The notes under the pieces were generated by a model. That model was not told the origin of the DNA, did not search any database, and worked only from the letters and a program-made list of their open reading frames with translations. A program made the translations under genes and the position numbers. DNA of 64,000 bases from Parvibaculum sp035325945 (lineage in GTDB: Bacteria; Pseudomonadota; Alphaproteobacteria; Parvibaculales; Parvibaculaceae), in contig NZ_DAOKYX010000001.1 in NCBI RefSeq assembly GCF_035325945.1, positions 124,001-188,000 on the forward strand, in the 5' to 3' direction. Below, one piece after another: positions 1-7,395 of this stretch (within the stretch, counting starts at the first letter, position 1; each line of letters opens with the position of its first letter).

Positions 1-1
1 C

Positions 2-139
2 CTTGAGGCGGAGCTTCTGCTTTTTAAGCTCGGCAATTCGGAGATCATCGCTTGAAGGGTGGAGCAGTTCCTGTTCGATTTCCCGTTCCAGGGTCCTATG
101 CCGATCACGAAGTTCGGCAATATGCGACTCCAGTGCCAT
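2..139 (-). CDS. YdcH/DUF465 family small protein (3' end outside the window)
   Basis: The reverse strand reads from an ATG at 139 to the window edge as 46 residues beginning MALESHIAELRDRHRTLE, rich in charged heptads. This is the short coiled-coil pattern of the DUF465 (YdcH) family, usually 60-80 residues of unknown function. A second member lies at 1498-1704. The C-terminus is outside the window. Family assignment rests on the E-L-R-x-R-H-x-x-L-E pattern and the later K-K-Q-K-L segment; no biochemical role is known. Confidence 0.75.
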   Translation of the reverse strand, partial: MALESHIAELRDRHRTLEREIEQELLHPSSDDLRIAELKKQKLRLK

Positions 140-249
140 CCCTTACCTACCTTTCGTTGGGGTGGGTAACCCGAAAAGGATGACTCTTTTTTGACAGCTT
201 GTCGAACCCCTATCGCAAAGACGGCGAAGAGACGGTAAATGTCATAATC

Positions 250-870
250 ATGGCTGAAACGAAACGCCTCATTGTGGGAATTTCTGGCGCCTCCGGCGTT
301 ATCTACGGTGTGCGTCTTCTCGAAATTCTCCGCGCGCTCGAAATCGAAACGCATCTCGTGATGACGAAAGCGGCCGAGATGACGCTCGGCTATGAGACGG
401 GCCGCACACCCGGCGAGGTCGAGGCGCTGGCGCATACGCGCTACCAGCTTGCCGATGTCGGCGCCGCGATCGCATCGGGCTCGTTCAGAACGCTCGGCAT
501 GATCGTCGCGCCCTGCTCCATCCGCACCATGTCGGAAGTCGCGACGGGCGTGACCTCCAATCTGCTCACACGCGCGGCCGATGTCATGCTCAAGGAACGC
601 CGCCGCCTCGTGCTCATGGTGCGCGAGACGCCGCTTCACACCGGGCATTTGCGGACCATGACGCATCTGTCCGAAGTCGGCGCCATCATCGCGCCGCCCG
701 TTCCCGCCTTTTATGCCGAGCCGAAAACCATCGACGACATCGTTACGCAGACGGTCTGCCGCGCGCTCGATCTCTTCGGCATCGAGGCGGACGAGACGCG
801 ACGCTGGGGCGAGGACATCAGGAGCGGCAGGCGCGCGCCCGTGCGGCCCGGCAAGAAGCCGCAGGAATAG
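250..870 (+). CDS. ubiX: Flavin prenyltransferase UbiX
   Basis: This 206-residue protein makes prenylated FMN from FMN and dimethylallyl phosphate, the cofactor for UbiD-type decarboxylases in ubiquinone synthesis. The N-terminal Rossmann segment has the family motif GISGASG (about residues 10-16). The PCSIRTMSEVATG stretch near residue 95 is the flavin-binding loop, and KERRRLVLMVRETP is the conserved helix-strand that holds the prenyl phosphate. The ATG at 250 puts the motif at the usual distance; a TTG at 199 would add 17 unconserved residues. It converges on the next gene with no gap. No ubiD is visible here. Confidence 0.95.
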   Translation: MAETKRLIVGISGASGVIYGVRLLEILRALEIETHLVMTKAAEMTLGYETGRTPGEVEALAHTRYQLADVGAAIASGSFRTLGMIVAPCSIRTMSEVATGVTSNLLTRAADVMLKERRRLVLMVRETPLHTGHLRTMTHLSEVGAIIAPPVPAFYAEPKTIDDIVTQTVCRALDLFGIEADETRRWGEDIRSGRRAPVRPGKKPQE

Positions 871-1359
871 TCAGGCGGCGCCGAAACAGGCGTCGAGCAC
901 CTGCGCCAGCCTCTCGCCGCATCGCCCGGCGGACGCCTTTCCCTCGCTCTCCAGCCAGGCCGCGAGATTGCGCTCGGCAAGCCCGCGGCCGGGCGGCACG
1001 AGCGTCGCCCCGGCAAGCAGTGCCTCGAGCCTCACCTGCATCTCCTTTTCCGCGGCAAGCTCCAGCCGCTTCACCTCGGCGCGCAGGCAGGCAGCCGCCG
1101 CATCTCCTTCGGCGAGCGGCTTGAGCGCCCGGCGCGCGGCGCGAAGCGGCGCGATGACCCCCTGCCCCCATCCGGCGCCAATGCCCCGCATGGTCCCGAG
1201 CGCGCCTCCGTCGAGCGGCCTTCCGCGCGCGCCTGCATAAAGGCAGAAGAGGATGAGATTCACATCCAACCCCTCTTCATCCTGAAGGGCGAGAAGCGCC
1301 TGCTCCACGCCCGGCCGGGCATAGAGGGCGAGGGAAAAATCCCAGAAGTCGTCCGCCAT
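871..1359 (-). CDS. TIGR02444/DUF2390 family protein
   Basis: The product is 162 residues starting MADDFWDFS, followed by a helical domain with the family pattern of a small alpha protein in which LYARPGVEQALLALQDEEGLDVN and LFCLYAG recur. This matches the TIGR02444 (DUF2390) family, a conserved proteobacterial protein of unknown function. The ATG at 1359 is preferred because the conserved region begins right there; the in-frame ATG at 1368 adds only three residues. It is convergent with ubiX, the two stops being adjacent. No function is inferred. Confidence 0.8.
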   Translation of the reverse strand: MADDFWDFSLALYARPGVEQALLALQDEEGLDVNLILFCLYAGARGRPLDGGALGTMRGIGAGWGQGVIAPLRAARRALKPLAEGDAAAACLRAEVKRLELAAEKEMQVRLEALLAGATLVPPGRGLAERNLAAWLESEGKASAGRCGERLAQVLDACFGAA

Positions 1360-1497
1360 CTTTCCCATTCCGCTACAGCCTCCTTGCGCTGCGGCATTAT
1401 CCCCCGCTTGCCCTTGCCCGCCGATGCCGCCACCATTAAAAACGATGGATGCGGGACCGCCCTTGCGGCCGGTTCGCGCTCTCACGATCGGGCGGCC

Positions 1498-1704
1498 ATG
1501 ACCGAACAGGAAGAGCAGGAGCTGCGGCAGCGTCTGGCGCAACTCAAGGAAGAACATCGCGATCTCGACAGCGCCATTCTGGCGCTGGAAGGCTCGCCGC
1601 TGCCCGATCATCTGCAGATCAAACGGCTCAAGAAGCGCAAGCTCTATCTGCGCGACCGCATCCACGAAATCGACGATCTGCTCTTCCCCGACATCATAGC
1701 CTGA
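1498..1704 (+). CDS. YdcH/DUF465 family small protein
   Basis: A 68-residue charged helical protein (MTEQEEQELRQRLAQLKE...) whose second half has the KRLKKRKLYLRDRI pattern typical of DUF465 (YdcH). It is predicted to be a two-helix coiled-coil hairpin; the function is unknown. It lies head-to-head with the DUF2390 gene at 871-1359 and its stop is three bases from the stop of the convergent diguanylate cyclase. A longer frame opens upstream at 1384, but the ATG at 1498 starts at the conserved region. This is the second DUF465 member within 1.5 kb, so a tandem duplication flanking ubiX is possible. Confidence 0.85.
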   Translation: MTEQEEQELRQRLAQLKEEHRDLDSAILALEGSPLPDHLQIKRLKKRKLYLRDRIHEIDDLLFPDIIA

Positions 1705-1707
1705 GAT

Positions 1708-2430
1708 CTATTGCTGCATCCCGTGCTTGGCGCGGTACATGGCCCGGTCAGCCCGCGCGAGCGCGTCCTGCGGGTCCTCATCGCCCATGAAGGCGATGGC
1801 GCCGAAGGAGATCGACAGGCTGATCTCGACGCCATCGACGACGAGCGGCTTCTCGCGCATGAGGATCGAGAGAGCGCGCGCCTTCGACTCCGCGGTCTTC
1901 TCATCCGTCCGGGCAAGGATGACCGCAAATTCGTCACCGCCCATGCGGCCGATGATGTCCGTTTCGCGCACATGCTCAGCGAGGAGCCGCGTGAGGTGTT
2001 CCAGCGCCGCGTCGCCCGCCGCATGGCCCCAGGTGTCATTCACCTGCTTGAAATTGTCGATGTCGAAATAGGCAAGCCCCGCCGGCTCGTTGTAGCGCCG
2101 CGCATAGGCGATGACGCGCGCAAGCTCGCGCACGAAGGCGCGCCTGTTGAGAACGGGAAGGAGCGGATCGCGGTCGGCCAGATCTTCGGCATCCCGCAGG
2201 CGTTTGCGGACCTTGTCCATTTCGCGGCGCAGCCGGTCGACCTCGCCGAGCAGGGACATGAGGGCATCGCGGACGCTCGGCGTCAGTTCCGCCTCGGGAA
2301 TGCCCATGAAGCTCACGGCATCCGTGATCGTGCGCCCGGCCGTCGCTTTGGACACTCCGGCCGCCTCTCCGCGCTCACGCGCCGCCTGAAGGGGCGCCCC
2401 CCCGAGCGGCCTGCTGTCACCGACCTTCAT
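1708..2430 (-). CDS. GGDEF-domain diguanylate cyclase
   Basis: A 240-residue cytoplasmic protein with a coiled N-terminal region (about residues 50-85, rich in D/E/R/K and leucine) followed by a complete GGDEF domain. The catalytic motif GGDEF is intact at residues 164-168, and an RETD inhibitory-site motif lies at 155-158, the standard five residues upstream. It should therefore make cyclic di-GMP from GTP with product feedback inhibition. There is no recognisable PAS, REC or membrane sensor domain, so the input is unknown; the coiled coil probably mediates dimerisation. It is monocistronic and convergent with the DUF465 gene. Confidence 0.93.
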   Translation of the reverse strand: MKVGDSRPLGGAPLQAARERGEAAGVSKATAGRTITDAVSFMGIPEAELTPSVRDALMSLLGEVDRLRREMDKVRKRLRDAEDLADRDPLLPVLNRRAFVRELARVIAYARRYNEPAGLAYFDIDNFKQVNDTWGHAAGDAALEHLTRLLAEHVRETDIIGRMGGDEFAVILARTDEKTAESKARALSILMREKPLVVDGVEISLSISFGAIAFMGDEDPQDALARADRAMYRAKHGMQQ

Positions 2431-2682
2431 TCATCGTCGACCGGAACGTTCTGCGCCGATCCCCCACGGTCCGCGGCCTGAGCATCCCGCCAGACCGAAT
2501 CAGAAGATGCCACTGTTCGCCTCAAAACGCCACTGACCGCGAATCGTCCGGCCCCGGGGCGCGCAGCCGGAACCCGGCTTGCCAAGCGGGACGGGACGCC
2601 TATACTCCCTCGCTTTCCGCGCCGGACCGGCCTCACGACGAGGCCAGGCATGGCCCGGCTCCAATGGGACATCGGAAGGCAA

Positions 2683-3174
2683 ATGGCAGCGCGCGCACTT
2701 GTCGGCATCATCATGGGCAGCCAATCGGATTGGCGGACCATGAAACACGCCGCCGAAATGCTCGACCTGCTGGGCGTCGCCCATGAGGTCCGCATCGTCT
2801 CGGCGCACCGGACACCGCATCGTCTCGTCGAATATGCGACGACGGCCCGCGACCGCGGCCTCAAGGTCATCATCGCCGGCGCGGGCGGCGCGGCCCATCT
2901 GCCCGGCATGACCGCCTCGATGACGCCGCTTCCCGTGTTCGGCGTGCCGATCCAGACGAGATCGCTCCACGGTCAGGACAGCCTTCTCTCCATCGTGCAG
3001 ATGCCGGGCGGCATTCCCGTCGGCACGCTCGCGATCGGCGATGCGGGCGCGAAGAACGCCGCCCTTCTCGCCGCCGCCGTGCTCGCGCTTTCCGACGCGG
3101 AACTCGCCAGACGCCTCGATCAATACCGCGCCGAACTGACCAGTTCGGTCGGCGACATACCCGTGGACGAATAG
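2683..3174 (+). CDS. purE: N5-carboxyaminoimidazole ribonucleotide mutase PurE
   Basis: The 163-residue product is class I PurE, which isomerises N5-CAIR to CAIR in purine synthesis. The phosphate loop IMGSQSDW, the catalytic-histidine segment SAHRTPHRL and the glycine-rich IAGAGGAAHLPGM are all present. The ATG at 2683 has a GGAAGG ribosome-binding sequence a few bases upstream and matches family length; an ATG at 2650 would add 11 poorly conserved residues. The stop at 3174 is followed after one base by purK, so the two are translationally coupled. Confidence 0.96.
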   Translation: MAARALVGIIMGSQSDWRTMKHAAEMLDLLGVAHEVRIVSAHRTPHRLVEYATTARDRGLKVIIAGAGGAAHLPGMTASMTPLPVFGVPIQTRSLHGQDSLLSIVQMPGGIPVGTLAIGDAGAKNAALLAAAVLALSDAELARRLDQYRAELTSSVGDIPVDE

Positions 3175-3175
3175 A

Positions 3176-4279
3176 TTGTCGGCAATAGCACCTGGCGGAC
3201 GGATCGGTATTCTGGGCGGCGGGCAGCTCGGACGCATGCTGGCATCGGCCGCGGCGGAGCTTGGCTTTACCTGCCACATCTACTGCCCTGACGAGGACGC
3301 ACCCGCCACGCATGTCGCGGCGGCGGCGACACGCGCGGCCTATGAGGACGCAGAGGCGCTGGCGCGCTTTGCCGCCAGCGTCGATGTGGTGACCTATGAA
3401 TTCGAGAACGTGCCCGCCGAGACGGCCCGCATCCTCGGCGAGCACGCGCCGGTGCGGCCCGGCGCGCGGGCGCTCGCGACGGCGCAGGACCGCTTCGTCG
3501 AAAAGACCTTTCTCGCCTCGCATGGCATTCCCACAGCGCCCTTCGCGGATGTGAGCTCCCTCGACGCGCTCGAGGCGGCGCTTGCGGCCATCGGCACGCC
3601 CGCGATCCTCAAGACGAGGCGCTTCGGCTATGACGGCAAGGGGCAAGTCACGATCCGCGATGCCGCCGATGCGCGCCGCGCCCATGACGCCATCGCCTGC
3701 GCGCCCGCCATTCTCGAAGGCTTTGTCCCCTTCGAGCGCGAAATCTCCGTGATCGTCGCGCGCGGGCTCGACGGCCATACGGCCGCCTACGATCCGGTCG
3801 AAAATCTGCACAAGAACCACATTCTCGACCGCACCTTCGCCCCTGCCTCGATCGAGCCCGGGCTTGCGGCGGAAGCAGGCGCGATCGCCGGCCGCATCGC
3901 GGCCGAGCTTGATTATGTCGGCGTAATGGGCGTCGAGATGTTCGTGCTGCCGGCGGGAGCAGGCCCCCGAATTCTCGTCAACGAGATCGCGCCTCGCGTC
4001 CACAACTCGGGCCACTGGACAATGGATGCCTGCCTCGTCAGCCAGTTCGAGCAGCACATTCGCGCGATCTGCGGCTGGCCGCTCGGCGACCCGGCGCGCC
4101 ATTCGGATGCGGTGATGACGAACCTCATCGGTGAGGATGTGAACGCCTGGCCGGATCTCGCCCGCGAAGCCGGGGTGGCGATCCATCTCTACGGCAAGGA
4201 CGAGGCCCGCCCCGGCCGCAAGATGGGCCATGCCAACCGCCTCTATCCGCTGGGAAAGCGCCCCTCGCCGGAAGCCTGA
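3176..4279 (+). CDS. purK: N5-carboxyaminoimidazole ribonucleotide synthase PurK
   Basis: A 367-residue ATP-grasp enzyme that makes N5-CAIR from AIR, bicarbonate and ATP, feeding PurE. The N-terminal GRIGILGGGQLGRML dinucleotide-like loop, the central RFGYDGKGQ ATP-grasp loop and the C-terminal EIAPRVHNSGHWT motif are all intact. Translation appears to begin at TTG (3176), two bases after the purE stop; no ATG lies before the conserved glycine loop. The rare start and tight spacing imply coupling that keeps PurK output tied to PurE. Confidence 0.95.
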   Translation: MSAIAPGGRIGILGGGQLGRMLASAAAELGFTCHIYCPDEDAPATHVAAAATRAAYEDAEALARFAASVDVVTYEFENVPAETARILGEHAPVRPGARALATAQDRFVEKTFLASHGIPTAPFADVSSLDALEAALAAIGTPAILKTRRFGYDGKGQVTIRDAADARRAHDAIACAPAILEGFVPFEREISVIVARGLDGHTAAYDPVENLHKNHILDRTFAPASIEPGLAAEAGAIAGRIAAELDYVGVMGVEMFVLPAGAGPRILVNEIAPRVHNSGHWTMDACLVSQFEQHIRAICGWPLGDPARHSDAVMTNLIGEDVNAWPDLAREAGVAIHLYGKDEARPGRKMGHANRLYPLGKRPSPEA

Positions 4280-4399
4280 CCGCCCCCGAACTGCCAAACG
4301 AGGTTACCGCTCGTTAACCATCGAGGACGATGATCCTTGGGGAGAGTTCGATCCGGGAGCGCATCTTCAGTGCGCCGGGGACGTGCAGGGACGAGAGCG

Positions 4400-5032
4400 A
4401 TGACGATAGCGGCCGCTAAAGCTGCATCCGGGGATGCAGCGCATCATCTGATGCAAAGCATTGCGCCGTCCCCCGGCAAGACATGCACGACGCCGCAGCC
4501 CCGCTCGGCGACGCTCACGACCCTTTTCAATTACTGGTCCAGCCTTCCGGCAGCGGGCGGCCTGCCCAATGCCAGCGACTTCCGCCCCACCGAGATTGCG
4601 CGCTGCCTCCCCGATACGGCCATTCACGAAATCCGCTCCCCGGATGTCGTGATCTACAGGCTCGCAGGCACCGGCATCGCAGAGCGCATGGGGCACGACC
4701 CGACGGGCACGAATGTCCTCGATCTCGTCGCCACGGGCCTTCGCCAGCAGGCTGGCCGGGATCTGCTCGAAATCTTCCATCGGCCCTGCGGCCTGCATCT
4801 GCGCTATGTGAATACCTACTCCTCAGGGCGGGTGACGGCGATCGAGAGCCTCTATCTGCCGCTGCGGCCGCCTGCGGGCGCCTATCCGCGCGTGATCTCC
4901 GTCCATGCGCCCGAGGATGTCATCGAATACACGCACCCGCTCGATCTGTCGCTGATCGCGGAAACCATCAACGATGTGATCTGGATCGACCTCGGCTTCG
5001 GAACGCCGGCAGGCGATCAGCCGCGTCCGTAA
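4400..5032 (+). CDS. PAS_5-type (PF07310) PAS-domain protein
   Basis: A 210-residue protein with a single PAS-like fold: an N-terminal helix (LFNYWSSLPAAGGLPNASDFRPTEI), then IYRLAGTGIAERMGHDPTG, and a C-terminal ESLYLPL strand. This arrangement is the stand-alone PAS_5 family common in alphaproteobacteria; its ligand and partner are unknown. The ATG at 4400 is favoured over a TTG at 4337 because an AGGGA sequence precedes it. It ends inside the convergent COQ9 gene, the two coding regions sharing 16 bases. A second member is interrupted by the gap near 30 kb. Confidence 0.8.
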   Translation: MTIAAAKAASGDAAHHLMQSIAPSPGKTCTTPQPRSATLTTLFNYWSSLPAAGGLPNASDFRPTEIARCLPDTAIHEIRSPDVVIYRLAGTGIAERMGHDPTGTNVLDLVATGLRQQAGRDLLEIFHRPCGLHLRYVNTYSSGRVTAIESLYLPLRPPAGAYPRVISVHAPEDVIEYTHPLDLSLIAETINDVIWIDLGFGTPAGDQPRP

Positions 5033-5715
5033 CGCAACCGGCCGATGAGGCCGAGCGGATCGGGCAGCCACTCGCCCGCCTTGCGCAGGCTCGCCTTCGC
5101 CTTCTCGATCTGCATCACATCCTCGATGCGCTTGTCGAGAAACGCCCATGTATTGGCGAAATCCTCCGACTGATCCGCGAACCAGTAGAGCGTGACCGCC
5201 GAATAGACGCCCGCGAGCGTCGCCCGCTTCGTGTAGAAGTTGAAATCGGTCGAGCGGTCGCCGATCGCGCGCCAGATCGTATCGACCGTGCGGTAGAGCG
5301 CGCGCGGGCCCGTCGTGCCCGAGAGAGGCAGCGAGAGCAGCGTGACGGCGCGACGGACGGCCTCGCGATGGGCGAGATCGACCTCGATCCGCATGCGCAC
5401 GGCGGCCGTGATGCGCTCGCGAATCTTCAGCGCCCCGAGATCGCGCCGCGACAGCGCCTCCTCCATCCGGCGGTCGCCATCGGCGAGAAAATAATCGACG
5501 AGATCGAGAATGCCGCCGGGAAAGGCAAGCCGCATCTCGCCATGCGTCAGGCCGGCGGCGTCCGCCGCCTCGCGCATGAGCCGCGTCGTCCAGCCGTCGA
5601 AGGCGACGTTGGGAAGCGCGGCGGCGAGGATGCGCGCGCGGAAGGCATCGACATGATCGTCATGTTGGCGGTCCGTGGAGCCGGGCAATGGCTTGCCGTG
5701 TGCACGATCAGGCAT
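5017..5715 (-). CDS. COQ9 family protein (rpsU-divergently transcribed)
   Basis: This 232-residue protein matches the alphaproteobacterial COQ9 family, named after its placement divergent from rpsU; here rpsU is at 6457. Members have a TetR-like fold and bind lipid, and eukaryotic COQ9 supports hydroxylation of ubiquinone intermediates. The family segment HGEMRLAFPGGILDLVDYF (about 57-75) and the C-terminal amphipathic region with TLYWFADQSEDFANTWAFL are visible. Its start overlaps the 3' end of def by 8 bases, so the two form an operon with def first. A direct role in ubiquinone synthesis in bacteria is inferred. Confidence 0.88.
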   Translation of the reverse strand: MPDRAHGKPLPGSTDRQHDDHVDAFRARILAAALPNVAFDGWTTRLMREAADAAGLTHGEMRLAFPGGILDLVDYFLADGDRRMEEALSRRDLGALKIRERITAAVRMRIEVDLAHREAVRRAVTLLSLPLSGTTGPRALYRTVDTIWRAIGDRSTDFNFYTKRATLAGVYSAVTLYWFADQSEDFANTWAFLDKRIEDVMQIEKAKASLRKAGEWLPDPLGLIGRLRYGRG

Positions 5716-6292
5716 CTGCTTTCTCCTTATCGGCCCCGGCCTGCATCCGTGCGGCCGTCCAGGCCCTGGCCTCCGTCTCGAAAATGAGGTTTCGGAGATC
5801 CGTCATCCGCTGTGGATAGAGGATGCCGTCGAGGTGATCGCATTCATGCTGCACGACGCGGGCATGGAAGCCTCTGGCGCGCCGCTCGATGCGTTTTCCA
5901 TCGAGGCCGAAGCCGCTATAGCGAAGCTCCGTATAGCGCGGCACGAGCCCTCTGAGGCCCGGCACGGAGAGGCAGCCTTCCCAGCCGGACTCCATCTCGC
6001 TCGTCAGGATTTCGATCTCGGGATTGATGAGCACGGTGAGCGCCGCCGTGTGGTCATAGGCCTCCTCGCCCTCGAGCCCTTCCGGCATGCGCTCGGGCGG
6101 CGCCTGGAAGACGACGATGCGCTTCGGCACATGGACCTGCGGCGCGGCAAGTCCCGCGCCATTCGCGTCGATCATGGTTTCGATCATGTCGGCGACGAGG
6201 CTGCGGATCCCGGGCGCGTTCGGATCGGCGACCGGCTCGGCTATCCGGGACAGAACGGGGTGGCCCATGCGGGCGATCTTCAAAATGGACAT
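5708..6292 (-). CDS. def: Peptide deformylase
   Basis: A 194-residue metalloenzyme that removes the formyl group from nascent N-terminal methionine. All three family motifs are present: GAGLAAPQ (45-52), EGCLS (105-109, metal-ligand Cys) and HECDH (149-153, metal-ligand histidines and catalytic Glu). The insertion between motifs 1 and 2 (PPERMPEGLEGEEAYDHTA) is somewhat longer than in E. coli. It is the first gene of a def-COQ9 operon reading away from rpsU; the 164-base spacer to rpsU must carry divergent promoters. This may be one of several deformylases in the genome. Confidence 0.96.
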   Translation of the reverse strand: MSILKIARMGHPVLSRIAEPVADPNAPGIRSLVADMIETMIDANGAGLAAPQVHVPKRIVVFQAPPERMPEGLEGEEAYDHTAALTVLINPEIEILTSEMESGWEGCLSVPGLRGLVPRYTELRYSGFGLDGKRIERRARGFHARVVQHECDHLDGILYPQRMTDLRNLIFETEARAWTAARMQAGADKEKADA

Positions 6293-6456
6293 GGGCAGAA
6301 TATGAGGTCGAAAAGACGCCCGGGCAACCGCCCGTGCGCCGTCTTTTCAAGGGCTTGGTGTGGACAAGGCGCGATTCGTTTGATAGATAAGCACCTCGTC
6401 AGCGGCACGGCTGGGCCTGCCGCCTATAAACCATTGAATCCAGATAGGATTTCGTC

Positions 6457-6684
6457 GTGCAGGTACTCGTTCGCGATAATAACGTCGACCAGGCCATGAA
6501 GGCGCTGAAGAAGAAGCTGCAGCGCGAAGGCGTTTTCCGCGAAATGAAGCTCCGCAACTTCTACGAGAAGCCCTCCGAGAAGCGCGCCCGCGAGAAGGCG
6601 GAAGCCATCCGCCGCGCCCGCAAGCTCGCGCGCAAGCGCGCCCAGCGCGAAAGCGGCGTCGTGGCGAAGCCGCGCTCCATGTAA
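6457..6684 (+). CDS. rpsU: 30S ribosomal protein S21 (bS21)
   Basis: A 75-residue, strongly basic protein beginning MQVLVRDNNVDQAMKALKKK, diagnostic of bS21, a small-subunit protein that helps initiation on leadered mRNAs. The start codon is GTG at 6457, with a TAGGA sequence upstream. It stands alone with its own terminator at 6709-6735 and is divergent from def-COQ9, the arrangement that gave the neighbouring COQ9 family its name. Confidence 0.97.
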   Translation: MQVLVRDNNVDQAMKALKKKLQREGVFREMKLRNFYEKPSEKRAREKAEAIRRARKLARKRAQRESGVVAKPRSM

Positions 6685-6708
6685 GTTTCCGGCATTGGCC
6701 GAAGCGAC

Positions 6709-6735
6709 AACGCCCCCGATTTCGGGGGCGTTTTC
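6709..6735 (+). terminator. Rho-independent terminator of rpsU
   Basis: An 11-bp arm AACGCCCCCGA and its exact complement are separated by two bases and followed by TTTTCG on the plus strand. It lies 24 bases after the rpsU stop. Confidence 0.9.
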
Positions 6736-6828
6736 GTTTGCGCGCGCGGCCCCACTCTGCCTGAGAAGATGGATGCCGGGTCGAGCCCGGCATGACGGGC
6801 GCGGAATGGCGACTTACGGAATGTCGCC

Positions 6829-7302
6829 CTACTCGACCGTAGCTTCCGGTTCGATCGCGACCGGGAAATTGACGGAATTGGCGATGAAGCACATTTCATG
6901 CGCCTTGTGGTGGAGCGCCAGCGCCTTCTCGCGATCGGAGCCCGCCGCAATGGTGACATGCGGGCGCAGGGTGACGCCGGTGAAGCGGCCGCTCCCGCCC
7001 GCCCCTTCCATCATGATGCCTTCGGCCGCATCGCTATAGGCCGTAACGACGACGCCCGCCTCGGCGCAGAGATGCAGATACCAGAGCTTGTGACAGGCCG
7101 AAATCGAGGCGACGAGAAGCTCTTCGGGATTCCAACGCGCCGCATCGCCACGGAATTTCGGCTCCGCCGATCCGGGGATCGCAGGCTTTCCCGGCGCCGA
7201 GATCTCATGCGCGCGGCTATAGGCGCGATAGCCGGTCGTGCCCTCCCCGAGATTGCCCTCCCAGGTCACGGTCACGTCGTAGCGATGTTCTCTGCCTGCC
7301 AT
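6829..7302 (-). CDS. OsmC family peroxiredoxin-like protein
   Basis: A 157-residue OsmC-superfamily protein. It carries the two conserved cysteines: one in ISACHKLWYLHLC (Cys70) and one in HEMCFIANS (Cys138), the redox pair that reduces organic hydroperoxides in OsmC/Ohr proteins. The segment WNPEELLVASISACHK is the family core. The ATG at 7302 is preferred over one at 7314 because GGAG sits six bases upstream of it. It is a single gene downstream of, and on the same strand as, the transhydrogenase operon, separated from it by a terminator. The physiological substrate is not deducible. Confidence 0.93.
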   Translation of the reverse strand: MAGREHRYDVTVTWEGNLGEGTTGYRAYSRAHEISAPGKPAIPGSAEPKFRGDAARWNPEELLVASISACHKLWYLHLCAEAGVVVTAYSDAAEGIMMEGAGGSGRFTGVTLRPHVTIAAGSDREKALALHHKAHEMCFIANSVNFPVAIEPEATVE

Positions 7303-7331
7303 TTCAGTCTCCATCGTTGGTCGCGGATGCC

Positions 7332-7372
7332 CGAAACGAAAACGGGCGGCGCTCCGGATGAAGCGCCGCCCG
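7332..7372 (-). terminator. Rho-independent terminator of the pnt operon
   Basis: On the minus strand an 11-bp arm (CGGGCGGCGCT, 7362-7372) pairs exactly with 7343-7353 across an 8-base loop and is followed by TTTTCGTTTCG. It lies just after pntB. Confidence 0.9.
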
Positions 7373-7395
7373 CGTGATTGTCCGTCAACAGCGGA

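Noticed and set aside
191..216. TTGACA as a promoter for ubiX
   Set aside because: No -10 element occurs at 16-18 bases; TATCGC is only 14 bases away.
2870..4297. Long antisense frame (475 codons) over purK
   Set aside because: purK is complete with clear motifs; the antisense frame is a by-product of high GC3 and has no recognisable domain.
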